Of a stretch of 64,000 nt of DNA, positions 17,862-26,386 are shown in pieces. This stretch comes from Acidimicrobiales bacterium (GTDB lineage: Bacteria > Actinomycetota > Acidimicrobiia > Acidimicrobiales > SZUA-35): the NCBI GenBank assembly GCA_013003535.1, contig JABDIY010000058.1:1-64000 (forward strand). The letters run 5' to 3'. Under the pieces are notes generated by a model. The model saw only the letters and a program-made list of their open reading frames with translations, was not told the origin of the DNA and searched no databases. Made by a program: the position numbers and the translations under genes. Numbering within the stretch: the first letter of the stretch is position 1; each line of letters begins with the position of its first letter.

Positions 17862-18347
17862 ATGGCCAGATTTCGGCACATACTCCTCAACTTCGTAGAT
17901 GGCCGATGGGGTCCCGCGGGCCGATATGTGCTCGTTTCGGCGATCAACGTTCTAGACCACCAGATCTTGCTCTACGTTGCCAACTCCATTTGGGGCTGGC
18001 CGGGTGCGTGGGCCAATGCATTCGCTGCTTCTGTAGCGTTTGTCCCGGCCTACTTTCTTACTCGGACGCTGGTGTGGTCGGTGAATCGGACGCATTCGGT
18101 CCGCAGGGAAGTTGTGCCATTTTTCGCTCTGGCCGTGCTGGGCCTCTTGGTCTCCTCCGGCACCTCAGCCGTGGCCCAAGCCATTTTCGGAGCCGGCCTT
18201 TTTGTGAACGGAGCCAGCATGACCGGTTATGTCGGTGTTTGGGTGGCCAAGTTCTTCGTACTCGAGCGGATCTTTGCAGGCGATCATGAAGAAGCCCCGG
18301 GGCCCATCGGCGAATCGCTTCCCGGTAGCCGCGTGAGAAGCGTTTGA
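17862..18347 (+). CDS. GtrA family membrane protein
   Basis: A 161-aa protein with four predicted membrane helices and the GtrA pattern. The opening RYVLVSAINVLDHQILLYVA and the turn FVPAYFLTRTLVW before TM3 are typical. GtrA-like proteins are thought to help flip or assemble polyprenyl-linked sugars for envelope polysaccharides. The stop overlaps the next gene's TTG start (TTGA), so the methyltransferase is coupled to it. Location beside glycosyltransferase and methyltransferase genes fits a surface-glycan role. Confidence 0.85.
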   Translation: MARFRHILLNFVDGRWGPAGRYVLVSAINVLDHQILLYVANSIWGWPGAWANAFAASVAFVPAYFLTRTLVWSVNRTHSVRREVVPFFALAVLGLLVSSGTSAVAQAIFGAGLFVNGASMTGYVGVWVAKFFVLERIFAGDHEEAPGPIGESLPGSRVRSV

Positions 18348-18967
18348 CGCCGAAGGAGCGAGATCTGGCCATGGCGGCCCGTGGGTTCATGCCGCCTGCG
18401 GAAGGTGTGGCGCTGGCAGTTGCCGCCGAATCCGCCGACCTCTCTCTGGGGGCGTTGTTGGAGGTTGGGAGCTACTGTGGCAAGTCGGCCCTTTACTTAG
18501 GACCGGTGGCCCGTCGGCGCAACAGCCTTCTCTACTGCGTCGATCATCATCGAGGTTCTGAAGAGAACCAGGCCGGCTGGGACTTTCACGAACCGGAGTT
18601 GGTGGATCCCGAGTTGGGTCTCATGGATACCTTGCCGTGCTTTCGTCGGACCGTTTTCAATGCTGGACTCGAACCCTGGGTGGCGGCGGTTGTTGGTGAC
18701 GGTCCCCGTATTGCCCGCCACTGGGGTACTTCGCTGTCGTTCCTCTTTGTTGACGGCGGCCACGGCGAGGAACCGGCTCGGCTGGACTACGAGCTCTGGA
18801 CACCGCACGTAGCGCCCGGCGGGATACTGGCCATACACGACGTCTTCCCAGACCCGGCCGATGGCGGCAGACCCCCGTACGAGCAGATTTATCTGCCGGC
18901 ATTGGCAAACGGATTTGTTGATCTGAGCAACACCGGCTCACTCCGCGTGCTTCGCAAAGAGTTCTGA
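18344..18967 (+). CDS. Class I SAM-dependent methyltransferase
   Basis: A 207-aa Rossmann methyltransferase of the Methyltransf_24 type. LLEVGSYCGKSALYLGPVA near residues 36-54 is the AdoMet-binding motif I, YCVDHHRG is motif II, and LSFLFVDGGHGEEPARLDY is the acidic post-motif. The proposed start is TTG 18344, overlapping the GtrA stop; ATG 18371 with GAAGGAG upstream is the alternative. The acceptor is unknown, perhaps a sugar in the pathway served by the neighbouring genes. Its 3' end overlaps the convergent gene by 30 bp. Confidence 0.82.
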   Translation: MTPKERDLAMAARGFMPPAEGVALAVAAESADLSLGALLEVGSYCGKSALYLGPVARRRNSLLYCVDHHRGSEENQAGWDFHEPELVDPELGLMDTLPCFRRTVFNAGLEPWVAAVVGDGPRIARHWGTSLSFLFVDGGHGEEPARLDYELWTPHVAPGGILAIHDVFPDPADGGRPPYEQIYLPALANGFVDLSNTGSLRVLRKEF

Positions 18968-19957
18968 CGTTGGCGTCTCACCGAAAAGGGCGTCGGCGGC
19001 CAAGATCACCGCAGCGGCGGTGTAAGTGCTCTTCTCACGGTCTGGAAAGTGGATGAGCTCCGGGTAGACCATGCCCGTGAAGTACCGGCCGTCGGCATCG
19101 TCGCGCAATGACTGGGCGTCGCTGAAAAGCTTGAGCGCCAGTGCCCGTTCGCCGGCGGCGACATGGGCGATTACGCATTCACTCGTCTCTGCGGCGGTCA
19201 CCCACGGACGGTCATATACACAGCGACAGCCCTTGTCCTCCATGATGAACTGATCCCAGCGAGCGGCAAGGTGGACCTTGGCGTCATCCCCGGTGATGGC
19301 GCCACCCAACACCGGGTAGTACCAATCCATGGCCCAGCGGTCCTTTGCTTCAAAGGCTTCCGGTTGGGAAGAGATGATGTGGATGAGTCGCCGTCGAGCC
19401 GATGCCCATTCGGGCTGAGGGTCATTCAGAAGTTCGCTCAGCGCGATGCCACAGGCGAGGCTGTGGGCGATCGAGGAGGAGCCGGTGAGAAGAGCGAAAC
19501 TCCAGGGCGTTCCGTCGGGTCGGCGGGCCCAAATGATCTCCCCCCGCTTGGTTTGGAGATCGATGACGAACTCCATCGCGGGTTTGACCACAGGCCAGAA
19601 CCTGTCCGCGAATTCGCGGTTGCCGGTGGTGAGCCAGTGGTGCCAGATGCCGGTGGCGATATAGGCGATGCAGTTGGCATCGAATTTGGCGTCCTCGATC
19701 CCATCGGCAACGTAGTAGTTGTGCCAGCTGCCGTCTGGCCGTTGGAGTTCGGCCAACCACTCATAGGCCAGTTCTGCTTCGTTCACGAGGCCAGCCGTTG
19801 CCAGGGCCATCGCTGATTCCACATGGTTCCAGGGATCGGCGTGGCCGCCGGGGATCCAAGGAATCATCCCCGAGGACAGCTGCCACTCGGCGATGGCCTC
19901 AGCGGACGCCACCACCTGGGTGGCGGTGAGTATTCCTGGGACACACGGTACGGGCAC
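18938..19957 (-). CDS. (alpha/alpha)6-barrel protein, prenyltransferase/glycosidase-like
   Basis: A 339-aa soluble protein built of repeated helix pairs. WLAELQRPDGSWHNYYV near residue 70 is a QxxDGSW-type motif shared by squalene-cyclase and prenyltransferase alpha/alpha barrels. WNHVESAMALATAGL and DANCIAYIATGIWHHWLTTG continue the helical pattern. Homologous-looking actinobacterial proteins are usually labelled prenyltransferase or six-hairpin glycosidase without biochemical proof. It lies 6 nt after a methyltransferase gene and is third in the GT4 operon, which points to glycoconjugate metabolism. Start GTG 19957. Confidence 0.7.
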   Translation of the reverse strand: MPVPCVPGILTATQVVASAEAIAEWQLSSGMIPWIPGGHADPWNHVESAMALATAGLVNEAELAYEWLAELQRPDGSWHNYYVADGIEDAKFDANCIAYIATGIWHHWLTTGNREFADRFWPVVKPAMEFVIDLQTKRGEIIWARRPDGTPWSFALLTGSSSIAHSLACGIALSELLNDPQPEWASARRRLIHIISSQPEAFEAKDRWAMDWYYPVLGGAITGDDAKVHLAARWDQFIMEDKGCRCVYDRPWVTAAETSECVIAHVAAGERALALKLFSDAQSLRDDADGRYFTGMVYPELIHFPDREKSTYTAAAVILAADALFGETPTSELFAKHAE

Positions 19958-19963
19958 GCGCTG

Positions 19964-20683
19964 CTATGCCTTCACCGCATATTGCACCAAGCTCTTGCCC
20001 AAAACGGGGTTGAGAATGCGATCGGCGAGCCGTGTAATGCGAGGGGCCTTCACGATGTCCCAGGTGAGAAACCGGAGGTACAGCCTCACCAGGGGGTGGC
20101 TGTCATTGGTGACGCCCACCGCACATTTGAGCCACCAATAGGGGCTGTGCAATGCGTGGGCTCTGTGATACTCGGTGGGTTCCAACCCGACGGACTCCAG
20201 CTTCGTCGTGAGTTCGGCACGTGTGTAAATTCGTACATGGCCGCCAACGACCTTGGGGGCGTGGTAGCCGTCGTCGAGCCACCAACAGATCTGTTCGGGG
20301 AGGGTCGCCGGCACAGTGGCGGCGATGATGCCGCCGGGCTTGAGTACTCGACACAACTCGGTCATGACACCGAGGTCGTCTGGAACGTGCTCCAGGATTT
20401 CGGATGCGATGATTCGATCGAAACTGTTGTTGGCAAAAGGAAGGCCAAGCCCGTCGGCCTGCGTGCACCCGACGTGGGTGGTGCCCTCATCCAGTTCGCC
20501 GGCGTCGATCATGGCCGCGAAGGTGCTTCGTGTGGACTCCATCTCGTTGAACGCAAAATCTGCGGCTACTACCCTGGCGCCGCGGCGGGCACTCTCGAAC
20601 GCATGCCTGCCAAACCCGGCGCCGAGGTCGAGCACCGCCATACCCGGCTCCAAATACAGACGGTCATAGTCGACGGTGAGCAC
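19964..20683 (-). CDS. SAM-dependent methyltransferase (Methyltransf_11)
   Basis: A 239-aa class I methyltransferase. AVLDLGAGFGRHAFESARRG near residues 17-36 is motif I, VVAADF is motif II, and FDRIIASEILEHVPDD is motif IV. LKPGGIIAATVPA is motif V. The C-terminal 80 residues are basic and hydrophobic (PYWWLKCAVGV), which suggests a membrane-associated or lipid-linked acceptor. GTG 20683 shares a base with the stop codon of the GT4 gene, so the two are translationally coupled. Confidence 0.88.
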   Translation of the reverse strand: MLTVDYDRLYLEPGMAVLDLGAGFGRHAFESARRGARVVAADFAFNEMESTRSTFAAMIDAGELDEGTTHVGCTQADGLGLPFANNSFDRIIASEILEHVPDDLGVMTELCRVLKPGGIIAATVPATLPEQICWWLDDGYHAPKVVGGHVRIYTRAELTTKLESVGLEPTEYHRAHALHSPYWWLKCAVGVTNDSHPLVRLYLRFLTWDIVKAPRITRLADRILNPVLGKSLVQYAVKA

Positions 20684-21957
20684 TAGCGAGACGCTCCGTC
20701 AGCCGCATGCGTCCGCAAGTCGATGACCTCTCGATACTGCTCGACGGTTCGGATTGCACTCTGGCGCCACGTGTAGAGTTCGGAAACTCGTTGACGACCT
20801 GCCGCCCCGATTCGGTCTCGAAGTTCGGGATCATCCAGCGCCCGTCGGAGGGCGTCGGCCAGTGCATCGGCATTCCCGGGCTCGCATTGGAGAACCGTTT
20901 CACCATCGGTTCCGGTCACCTCTTTCAACGCGCCGCCGGTGGTGGCCACTAGAGGGGTGCCGCTCGCCATGGCCTCCACAGCAGGAAGGGAGAACCCCTC
21001 GTACAGGCTGGGCACCACAGCTACCTCGGACTCGGAATAGAGCTCCACGATTCTCTCATCTGTCACGCCGCTCACGAAGGTGATGTACGGGGTGAGATCG
21101 AGGTCGGTGATCAAGGTGTCCGACGGTCCGCCCGGTTTCGCCCGTCCGATCACGGTGAGCCGTATGTCCCGTCCCTCGGCCCTCAGCTTTGCCATGGCGC
21201 CCAAGAGAAATTTCAGACCCTTCATTTCTGCGTCGGCGCTGGCGGTGGTGAGGAGGTGGCCGGGTCGGCGCGAAACCCGAGGATTGGGTTTGAAGAGGTC
21301 AGGGTCTACACCAACGTGCACAAGGCGCATGTGGGAGCGCTCCACGCCCATGTCGTTGTGGATGTCGTCGATCGAGTTCTCACTGACCACGAGGATCCGG
21401 GGCATGCGCCGGGCCACCCTGGCCTGCATTTCCACAAAGGAATACCATCGACCGATGCTCCAACGCTTCCGCCAGTTTGGGGCGGCCTCCATTTCCAGTC
21501 GGCGGTCCACCGTGATTGGGTGATGGAGCGTGGTGAGCACCGGGAGCATGCGATTGATGGCCAGCATTCCATACCCGAGGCTCTGGTTGTCATGGACGAT
21601 GTCGAATTCGGTGGTTCGTGGCTTCAGTTCTTTCCAAGCTCGCAGGCTGAAAGCAAAGGGTTCGCTGAACGCTCCCGTGGAAAACTGTGCCACCTCGGCC
21701 AGGTCCGCCAACGACTTCAGTTCCCAGTAGGCCGGGAAGCGGCCCGGGAACTCGTCATTGAAGATGTCCAAGCTGGGGAGCTTGGTGAGAGCGATTCGCG
21801 GATCGAGGACCGGGTACGGCTGGCCGCTGAAAACTTCGACGGCGTGACCGAGGTCAACCAGCGCCTTGGTGATGTGGCGGGTGTAAATACCTTGCCCGCC
21901 GACTGTGGGCTTGGAGCGGTAGGACAGGTAGGCCAGCCGCAGCGGTTGTTCACTCAC
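20683..21957 (-). CDS. GT4 family glycosyltransferase
   Basis: A 424-aa GT-B glycosyltransferase, probably retaining and using an activated sugar nucleotide. The N-terminal domain begins with LRLAYLSYRSKPTVGGQGIY, containing the glycine loop. The C-terminal domain has LTVIGRAKPGG and the GT4 nucleotide-sugar motif SLYEGFSLPAVEAMASGTPL (E-x7-E) near residues 317-336. First gene of an operon with a methyltransferase and an alpha-barrel protein. This gene order resembles actinobacterial methylated polysaccharide or glycolipid clusters, but donor and acceptor cannot be read from sequence. Confidence 0.9.
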   Translation of the reverse strand: MSEQPLRLAYLSYRSKPTVGGQGIYTRHITKALVDLGHAVEVFSGQPYPVLDPRIALTKLPSLDIFNDEFPGRFPAYWELKSLADLAEVAQFSTGAFSEPFAFSLRAWKELKPRTTEFDIVHDNQSLGYGMLAINRMLPVLTTLHHPITVDRRLEMEAAPNWRKRWSIGRWYSFVEMQARVARRMPRILVVSENSIDDIHNDMGVERSHMRLVHVGVDPDLFKPNPRVSRRPGHLLTTASADAEMKGLKFLLGAMAKLRAEGRDIRLTVIGRAKPGGPSDTLITDLDLTPYITFVSGVTDERIVELYSESEVAVVPSLYEGFSLPAVEAMASGTPLVATTGGALKEVTGTDGETVLQCEPGNADALADALRRALDDPELRDRIGAAGRQRVSELYTWRQSAIRTVEQYREVIDLRTHAADGASR

Positions 21958-21963
21958 AGGAAC

Positions 21964-21969
21964 AGGGTA
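21964..21969 (-). promoter_or_regulatory. -10 box of the GT4 operon
   Basis: TACCCT on the minus strand, 6 nt before GTG 21957. Confidence 0.65.
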
Positions 21970-22025
21970 GGGGTTTCAATTCCAGCCCTGGCGAGGACCC
22001 GGGTTGCGGTGTTCCATACCTTGGC

Positions 22026-22463
22026 TCAGGTTTCCAAGATCAGGGTGACGGGTCCGTCGTTGGCGATCATCACCTTCATGTCTGCCCCGAAGCGGCCGGT
22101 AGCAACCGTGAGTCCGCTGGAAACCACCCTCTCCATGAAAGTTCTGAAGAGAGGGAGCGCCTGTTCGGGGCGGGCTGCTCTGACGAACGACGGTCGGTTC
22201 CCTTTGCTGGAATCACCGTAGAGGGTGAATTGGCTGACCAGCAGTATGTCTCCGCCGACATCGGTCACCGATAGGTTCATCTTGTCTTCGGAGTCGGAAA
22301 ATATCCGTAGCTTCACGAGCTTTTCCGCCATTCGTTGCATTTCGCTGTCGTCGTCGTCGTGGGTGATTCCTACGAACACACAGAGCCCGGGCCCGATTTG
22401 GCCCACCATCTCACCGTCTACGCTGACCGCGGCCATCCCAACTCGTTGCACCACCAAACGCAT
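22026..22463 (-). CDS. dtd: D-aminoacyl-tRNA deacylase
   Basis: Dtd hydrolyses D-aminoacyl-tRNA (and glycyl-tRNA-Ala) and so protects translation from D-amino acids. The 145-aa protein shows the standard start MRLVVQRVGMAAVSVDGE. It also has the active-site block SQFTLYGDSSKGNRPSF near residues 78-94, and a C-terminal Gly-Pro-Val-Thr loop (NDGPVTLILET) that corresponds to the cross-subunit Gly-cisPro motif. Length is normal. It is monocistronic, divergent from the secreted-protein gene. Confidence 0.96.
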   Translation of the reverse strand: MRLVVQRVGMAAVSVDGEMVGQIGPGLCVFVGITHDDDDSEMQRMAEKLVKLRIFSDSEDKMNLSVTDVGGDILLVSQFTLYGDSSKGNRPSFVRAARPEQALPLFRTFMERVVSSGLTVATGRFGADMKVMIANDGPVTLILET

Positions 22464-22469
22464 CGCCCG

Positions 22470-22475
22470 AGACTA
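22470..22475 (-). promoter_or_regulatory. -10 box, leaderless dtd
   Basis: TAGTCT on the minus strand, 6 nt (CGGGCG) before ATG 22463. Confidence 0.7.
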
Positions 22476-22525
22476 TCGAGCGAATGCCTTGGACGACTGT
22501 CTCGACTCGCACACGCACCGCTGCA

Positions 22526-22555
22526 TTGGACAATGTCGCATTCGGCGAATAGCAT
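22526..22555 (+). promoter_or_regulatory. -35/-10 promoter of the secreted propeller protein
   Basis: TTGGAC and TAGCAT are separated by 18 nt, and the gene has a leader of about 30 nt with GGGGGA at 22584-22589 ahead of GTG 22594. It is one of the few transcripts here with a clear leader. Confidence 0.5.
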
Positions 22556-22593
22556 CGGCCGAACTTGGCGGACAAGAAAAATCGGGGGAAATT

Positions 22594-24816
22594 GTGAAGA
22601 AGCTCGTAGCTTTGCTTGCGCTTGTGACCATCACGGCTGCTGTAGTCGCGGTTCCAGTGGGGGCCGCATCGGACAATGATGACGAGCCATCGATTTGGGT
22701 GACGGACGATTTCACGAAACAGACCTACAACCTGAACCTCGCTGGTTCCCTCAACTTCAAGTTTCCGACGCCGAACACCGCCGTTTCGTCTATCGACGTT
22801 GACCACGTCAACGGCACGTTGTGGGGAGCGAATGATCGATCGAACAAAATCGTGAACTACACGTTCGAAGTCGTTGCAGGCGAATACAAGGCTGTCGTGC
22901 TTGCGGAGATCTTCCTGGACGGAATCGGTTCGATTGGTAGTGAGGGCGTTGCTGTGACCCTTAGCGATGGCGACGACACGCTGTGGGTAGTCGACGATCC
23001 GCAAGCCATAGACCCAGAGGTGCCGACGGTTTACAACATCTCGCGGGACGGAACCTTGATCTCATCATTTGCAACGTCCGTGTTCGATCCACAGGCATTG
23101 AGTCCCCAGGCGATCGCTTACGATCCATTCGATCAAACCCTTTGGATCAGCGACAACCAATCCGAGGCCGTCTACAACGTGACGCAGTCCGGAACATTAA
23201 TCAGCACATTCGCCACCAACGCCGGTCCGTTCGTCACGGCGGACAACCCCTCAGGCGTGACAAATGTTCAGGGGATTTCGGTGGAGTCTGACGGCATTCT
23301 CTGGTTGACCGCACGCGACACCGGCAAGATCTATCGAGTTACGAGATCAGGCGACGCGGTACTAGCCTCGTTCGAGAGTACGTCCTTTGATCCGACGTCC
23401 TCCAATCCGGTGGGCGTTGCCTTCGATTACGCCGACGGAGTCGACCTTGGCGTGGCCGGATCGTTTGCGGTGCTGGGTCTTCCCGGCTCGACCATCAAGT
23501 TCACTTCCGACGTTTCCGGTGTGGTAGGTGATGTTGGACTCGCCGCAGGCGCGAAACAGGATTTCAAGGAGGGACTCCTCACAGGGTCGTTCCTGGTCGC
23601 CCCCGGTTCGGACAACCGCAACGATCATGACGTCGTCATCTCGGGTGGCACGGTGGATTCGGACTTGACCGCTTCCGTCGACGATGCGCTCATGGCCGCT
23701 GCAGTAGCGGCCGTTATGCAAGCTGATCAGGCGTTCGGCGACATCAAGTCGACCAAAACACTTTTCGGTGGCCCCGGACGCAATGTCATCGATGCCAACA
23801 AGATCGAACTCGACGACGGCGAAACGCTGACCCTGGCCGGAGACCCTTCCTCGACGTTCGTCATCAATGTCGCTACGAAACTCAAACTCAAGGGAGGCAG
23901 TTCGATCGTTCTCCGAGGAGGAGTCGAGGCTGATGACGTCCTCTTCAACATCACTGGTGATGATGACGCGTCGGTTGAGGAGGGAAGCGTTGCCCTCGGC
24001 ACGATCCTCGCGCCCCACGCCAAGGTCAAGGTCAAAGGCGAAGGCTCGTTGCTCATCGGCACAGTAATCAGTGGCGAGGCGATCGCGCTTGAGGACAGTG
24101 GTCGGGTGCGGCACCCGTCTTTGGCGCTGGCACCCGGTGATCTGGGCGACGCACGGGCCGCCACAGTCTTGGCCTTGCCTGGGACAAAAATCAAGCTTGC
24201 GGAAGCTTCTTCCGTGGTCGTCGGCGACATTTTTCTAGGACCGCGATCGAAACAGGAGTTCTCGGCAGGTCTCATCACAGGAGCACTCTTGGTCGATCCA
24301 GCGGCGGACAACACGCGCGTTAGTGAAGCCGTGATCCAGGGCGGGACGGTGGTAACGCCGTTGTCGCAGGCGTCTGCCGACGCGATCGATGCGTCATCCT
24401 TGGCGGCGACACTGGCAGCTGACCAAACGTTCGGCGACATCAAGTCCAGCGCAACGATCGTTGGCGGTCCGGGTATGAACGTCATCGATGTTGAGGTGGT
24501 CGAGCTCAAGGACGGTGCGACGCTCACCCTCTCAGGAGCGTCGTCTTCGACCTTCATCCTGAACGTCAGAGAGAAGTACAAGCTGAAAGAGTCGAGCTCT
24601 ATCGTTCTCGACGGCGGGCTCCTCGCTCAGAACGTGCTGTTCAACGTGCTCGGGAGCTCTGAGACAGTCGTGGAGGATGCAAGCGTCGGGTACGGCACGA
24701 TTCTTGCCCCGTATTCCGACAAACTGAAGGTGACGACGAGCGAGTCCGTCGTGTTCGGACATGTCATCGGCGGTCACGAGATCATTATCGAGAAGGGCGC
24801 GTCGGTCGGCGGCTGA
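22594..24816 (+). CDS. Secreted beta-propeller plus tandem beta-solenoid protein
   Basis: A 740-aa exported protein. Residues 1-27 form a signal peptide (KK, hydrophobic core, cleavage after GAA). Residues about 33-283 hold NHL/SMP-30-like propeller blades with repeated LWVVDD, TLWISDN and ILWLTARDTG strands. Two homologous domains follow at about 285-505 and 519-740. Each has FAVLGLPG/TVLALPG, then TFGDIKS-type, GGPGxNVID, SSTFxxNV and LFN segments and a GTILAP turn. They resemble choice-of-anchor-A or DUF3494 ice-binding-like solenoids; the assignment is by pattern only. No sorting signal or C-terminal membrane span is present, so it is probably released or held non-covalently. The open frame extends upstream but the signal peptide fixes the start. 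Confidence 0.8.
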   Translation: MKKLVALLALVTITAAVVAVPVGAASDNDDEPSIWVTDDFTKQTYNLNLAGSLNFKFPTPNTAVSSIDVDHVNGTLWGANDRSNKIVNYTFEVVAGEYKAVVLAEIFLDGIGSIGSEGVAVTLSDGDDTLWVVDDPQAIDPEVPTVYNISRDGTLISSFATSVFDPQALSPQAIAYDPFDQTLWISDNQSEAVYNVTQSGTLISTFATNAGPFVTADNPSGVTNVQGISVESDGILWLTARDTGKIYRVTRSGDAVLASFESTSFDPTSSNPVGVAFDYADGVDLGVAGSFAVLGLPGSTIKFTSDVSGVVGDVGLAAGAKQDFKEGLLTGSFLVAPGSDNRNDHDVVISGGTVDSDLTASVDDALMAAAVAAVMQADQAFGDIKSTKTLFGGPGRNVIDANKIELDDGETLTLAGDPSSTFVINVATKLKLKGGSSIVLRGGVEADDVLFNITGDDDASVEEGSVALGTILAPHAKVKVKGEGSLLIGTVISGEAIALEDSGRVRHPSLALAPGDLGDARAATVLALPGTKIKLAEASSVVVGDIFLGPRSKQEFSAGLITGALLVDPAADNTRVSEAVIQGGTVVTPLSQASADAIDASSLAATLAADQTFGDIKSSATIVGGPGMNVIDVEVVELKDGATLTLSGASSSTFILNVREKYKLKESSSIVLDGGLLAQNVLFNVLGSSETVVEDASVGYGTILAPYSDKLKVTTSESVVFGHVIGGHEIIIEKGASVGG

Positions 24817-24863
24817 CGCGGCGAAGAAATCGGTTGCGCCAATTCAAAGGCAGTGGTTGCAGG

Positions 24864-24869
24864 CAGACT
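24864..24869 (+). promoter_or_regulatory. -10 box, leaderless lnt
   Basis: CAGACT, 6 nt before GTG 24876; it differs from TANNNT only at the first base. Confidence 0.45.
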
Positions 24870-24875
24870 TGAGGT

Positions 24876-26363
24876 GTGCAGATTCCGCGACCGCAGTTAC
24901 AGACGCGGAAACCCCAATGGTGGGTGTTGGGCATCCTCGCCGGAATCTGTCTCGCTGGATCACTTCCTCCCTGGGGTTGGTGGCCGCTGATCTTCGTGGG
25001 GTTTGCCCTGTGGGATCACCTCACCGCATCGGTTCCGCCGATACAGCGGTTTCTCCGCTCCTTCGTCGTTGCGGCTACATGGTTGACCATCGCAATGTTC
25101 TGGATGATCGATCTCACCGCTCCCGGATTTGTTGTAGCCGTCCTTGCCTACAGCGCATATTTCGGCGTCGCCGGCGCAATCACGCCACGAGATCGAGTGG
25201 GTCGCTTCCTTGTTTTCCCGTTCGCCGTCATGCTGGCCGAGCTCATCCGTTGGCGTTTTCCCTTCGGTGGCGTGCCGCTGGCCAACCTCGCTTTGAGTCA
25301 GGTGGAAACGCCGTTGGCCGGAACCGCTCGGATCGGCGGGCCGTACCTGATCATCGTGCTCGTTGTTCTTCTTGGTCTCAGCGTTCGCGAGGTCTTCACC
25401 TCGGACAACCGGCGTCTAGCTGTGATAGGCGCGGCTGTAGCCGTGGCATTCATTGCCGGAAGCTGGATGCATCCCCGGGCGTCGGACACCGGCAGCCTCG
25501 AGGTAGCCGCCGTCCAGGGTGGTGGGGCCACCCGAACTCGCGCCAGCGGGGAATCGGCTGCGGTAGTTCTTGGAAGGCATGTGGAGGCCACCCGCTACAT
25601 CGACCAGTCTGTGGATCTCATCCTTTGGCCGGAGAACGTGGTGAACCCGGGCCGCTTCTTCGACGTCGACGCTGCCGGGGAGATCGTGTCTGATGTCGCC
25701 CGCCAATCTGATGCCACTCTGCTGACCGGCTGGTTCTACCGGATCAATGACCGCGAGACCGTCAACTATCAGGCCGCCACCAGTTCTGATGGGGTGGAAC
25801 TGGGGCGGTATGAGAAGGTTCGGATCGTTCCTTTCGGAGAGTTCGTTCCGCTCCGAGGACTGATCGAGGCGTTCAGTTCCGACCTTCCGACCGCCGATGT
25901 TCGCCAGGGAACCGGACCGGCGATTCTTTCCACGCCCGAAGGTGTTGTGGGCGTGAGTATTTCCTGGGAAGCATATTTCGAGCGGCGCACCCGGAACTCC
26001 ATTGCCAACGGTGCGGAAATCCTGACCAATCCGACCAACGGTGCCAGCTACTGGCTCACCCAGGTGGCAACCCAACAGGTGGCCAGTAACCAGTTGCGAG
26101 CAATCGAGGGTGATCGCTGGTTGCTGATGGCCGGTCCAACGGGGTTGTCGGCGATCATTTCTCCTGACGGCGAGGTGGTGCAGCGGTCGGACATCGGTGA
26201 GCGAATCGTTCTCACCGACACCATTACCCGACGCGATGGTCGCACGTTGTTCAGCTATGTGGGCATTTGGCCGGTAGCGCTGTACGGGTTGGCCTTGCTC
26301 GCTAGATTCAGCCCGATCCGTGTTCGCAGGACTCGGTCCGCCGAGACGCCTACGCCCGGCTGA
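24876..26363 (+). CDS. lnt: Apolipoprotein N-acyltransferase-like protein lacking the catalytic Cys
   Basis: Lnt adds the third acyl chain to the N-terminal cysteine of lipoproteins at the outer face of the cytoplasmic membrane. This 495-aa protein has the usual block of N-terminal membrane helices (about residues 12-195), a nitrilase-like periplasmic domain (about 205-455) and a last helix near residue 470. Two active-site residues are in place: Glu in LILWPENV near residue 251 and Lys in YEKVRIVPFGEF near residue 312. At the position of the catalytic Cys the sequence reads VSISWEAYF instead of the family's ICYE pattern, so Cys is Ser (codon TCC). Either the clade uses Ser, or the protein has lost acyl transfer. 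Confidence 0.85.
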   Translation: MQIPRPQLQTRKPQWWVLGILAGICLAGSLPPWGWWPLIFVGFALWDHLTASVPPIQRFLRSFVVAATWLTIAMFWMIDLTAPGFVVAVLAYSAYFGVAGAITPRDRVGRFLVFPFAVMLAELIRWRFPFGGVPLANLALSQVETPLAGTARIGGPYLIIVLVVLLGLSVREVFTSDNRRLAVIGAAVAVAFIAGSWMHPRASDTGSLEVAAVQGGGATRTRASGESAAVVLGRHVEATRYIDQSVDLILWPENVVNPGRFFDVDAAGEIVSDVARQSDATLLTGWFYRINDRETVNYQAATSSDGVELGRYEKVRIVPFGEFVPLRGLIEAFSSDLPTADVRQGTGPAILSTPEGVVGVSISWEAYFERRTRNSIANGAEILTNPTNGASYWLTQVATQQVASNQLRAIEGDRWLLMAGPTGLSAIISPDGEVVQRSDIGERIVLTDTITRRDGRTLFSYVGIWPVALYGLALLARFSPIRVRRTRSAETPTPG

Positions 26364-26373
26364 CAAGCGCCGA

Positions 26374-26379
26374 TAACCT
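26374..26379 (+). promoter_or_regulatory. -10 box, leaderless hemE
   Basis: TAACCT with 7 nt to GTG 26387, located just after the lnt stop. Confidence 0.6.
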
Positions 26380-26386
26380 TCGCCAG

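Noticed and set aside
22225-22593. Upstream extension of the secreted propeller frame
   Set aside because: It is antisense to dtd. A clear signal peptide starts at GTG 22594.
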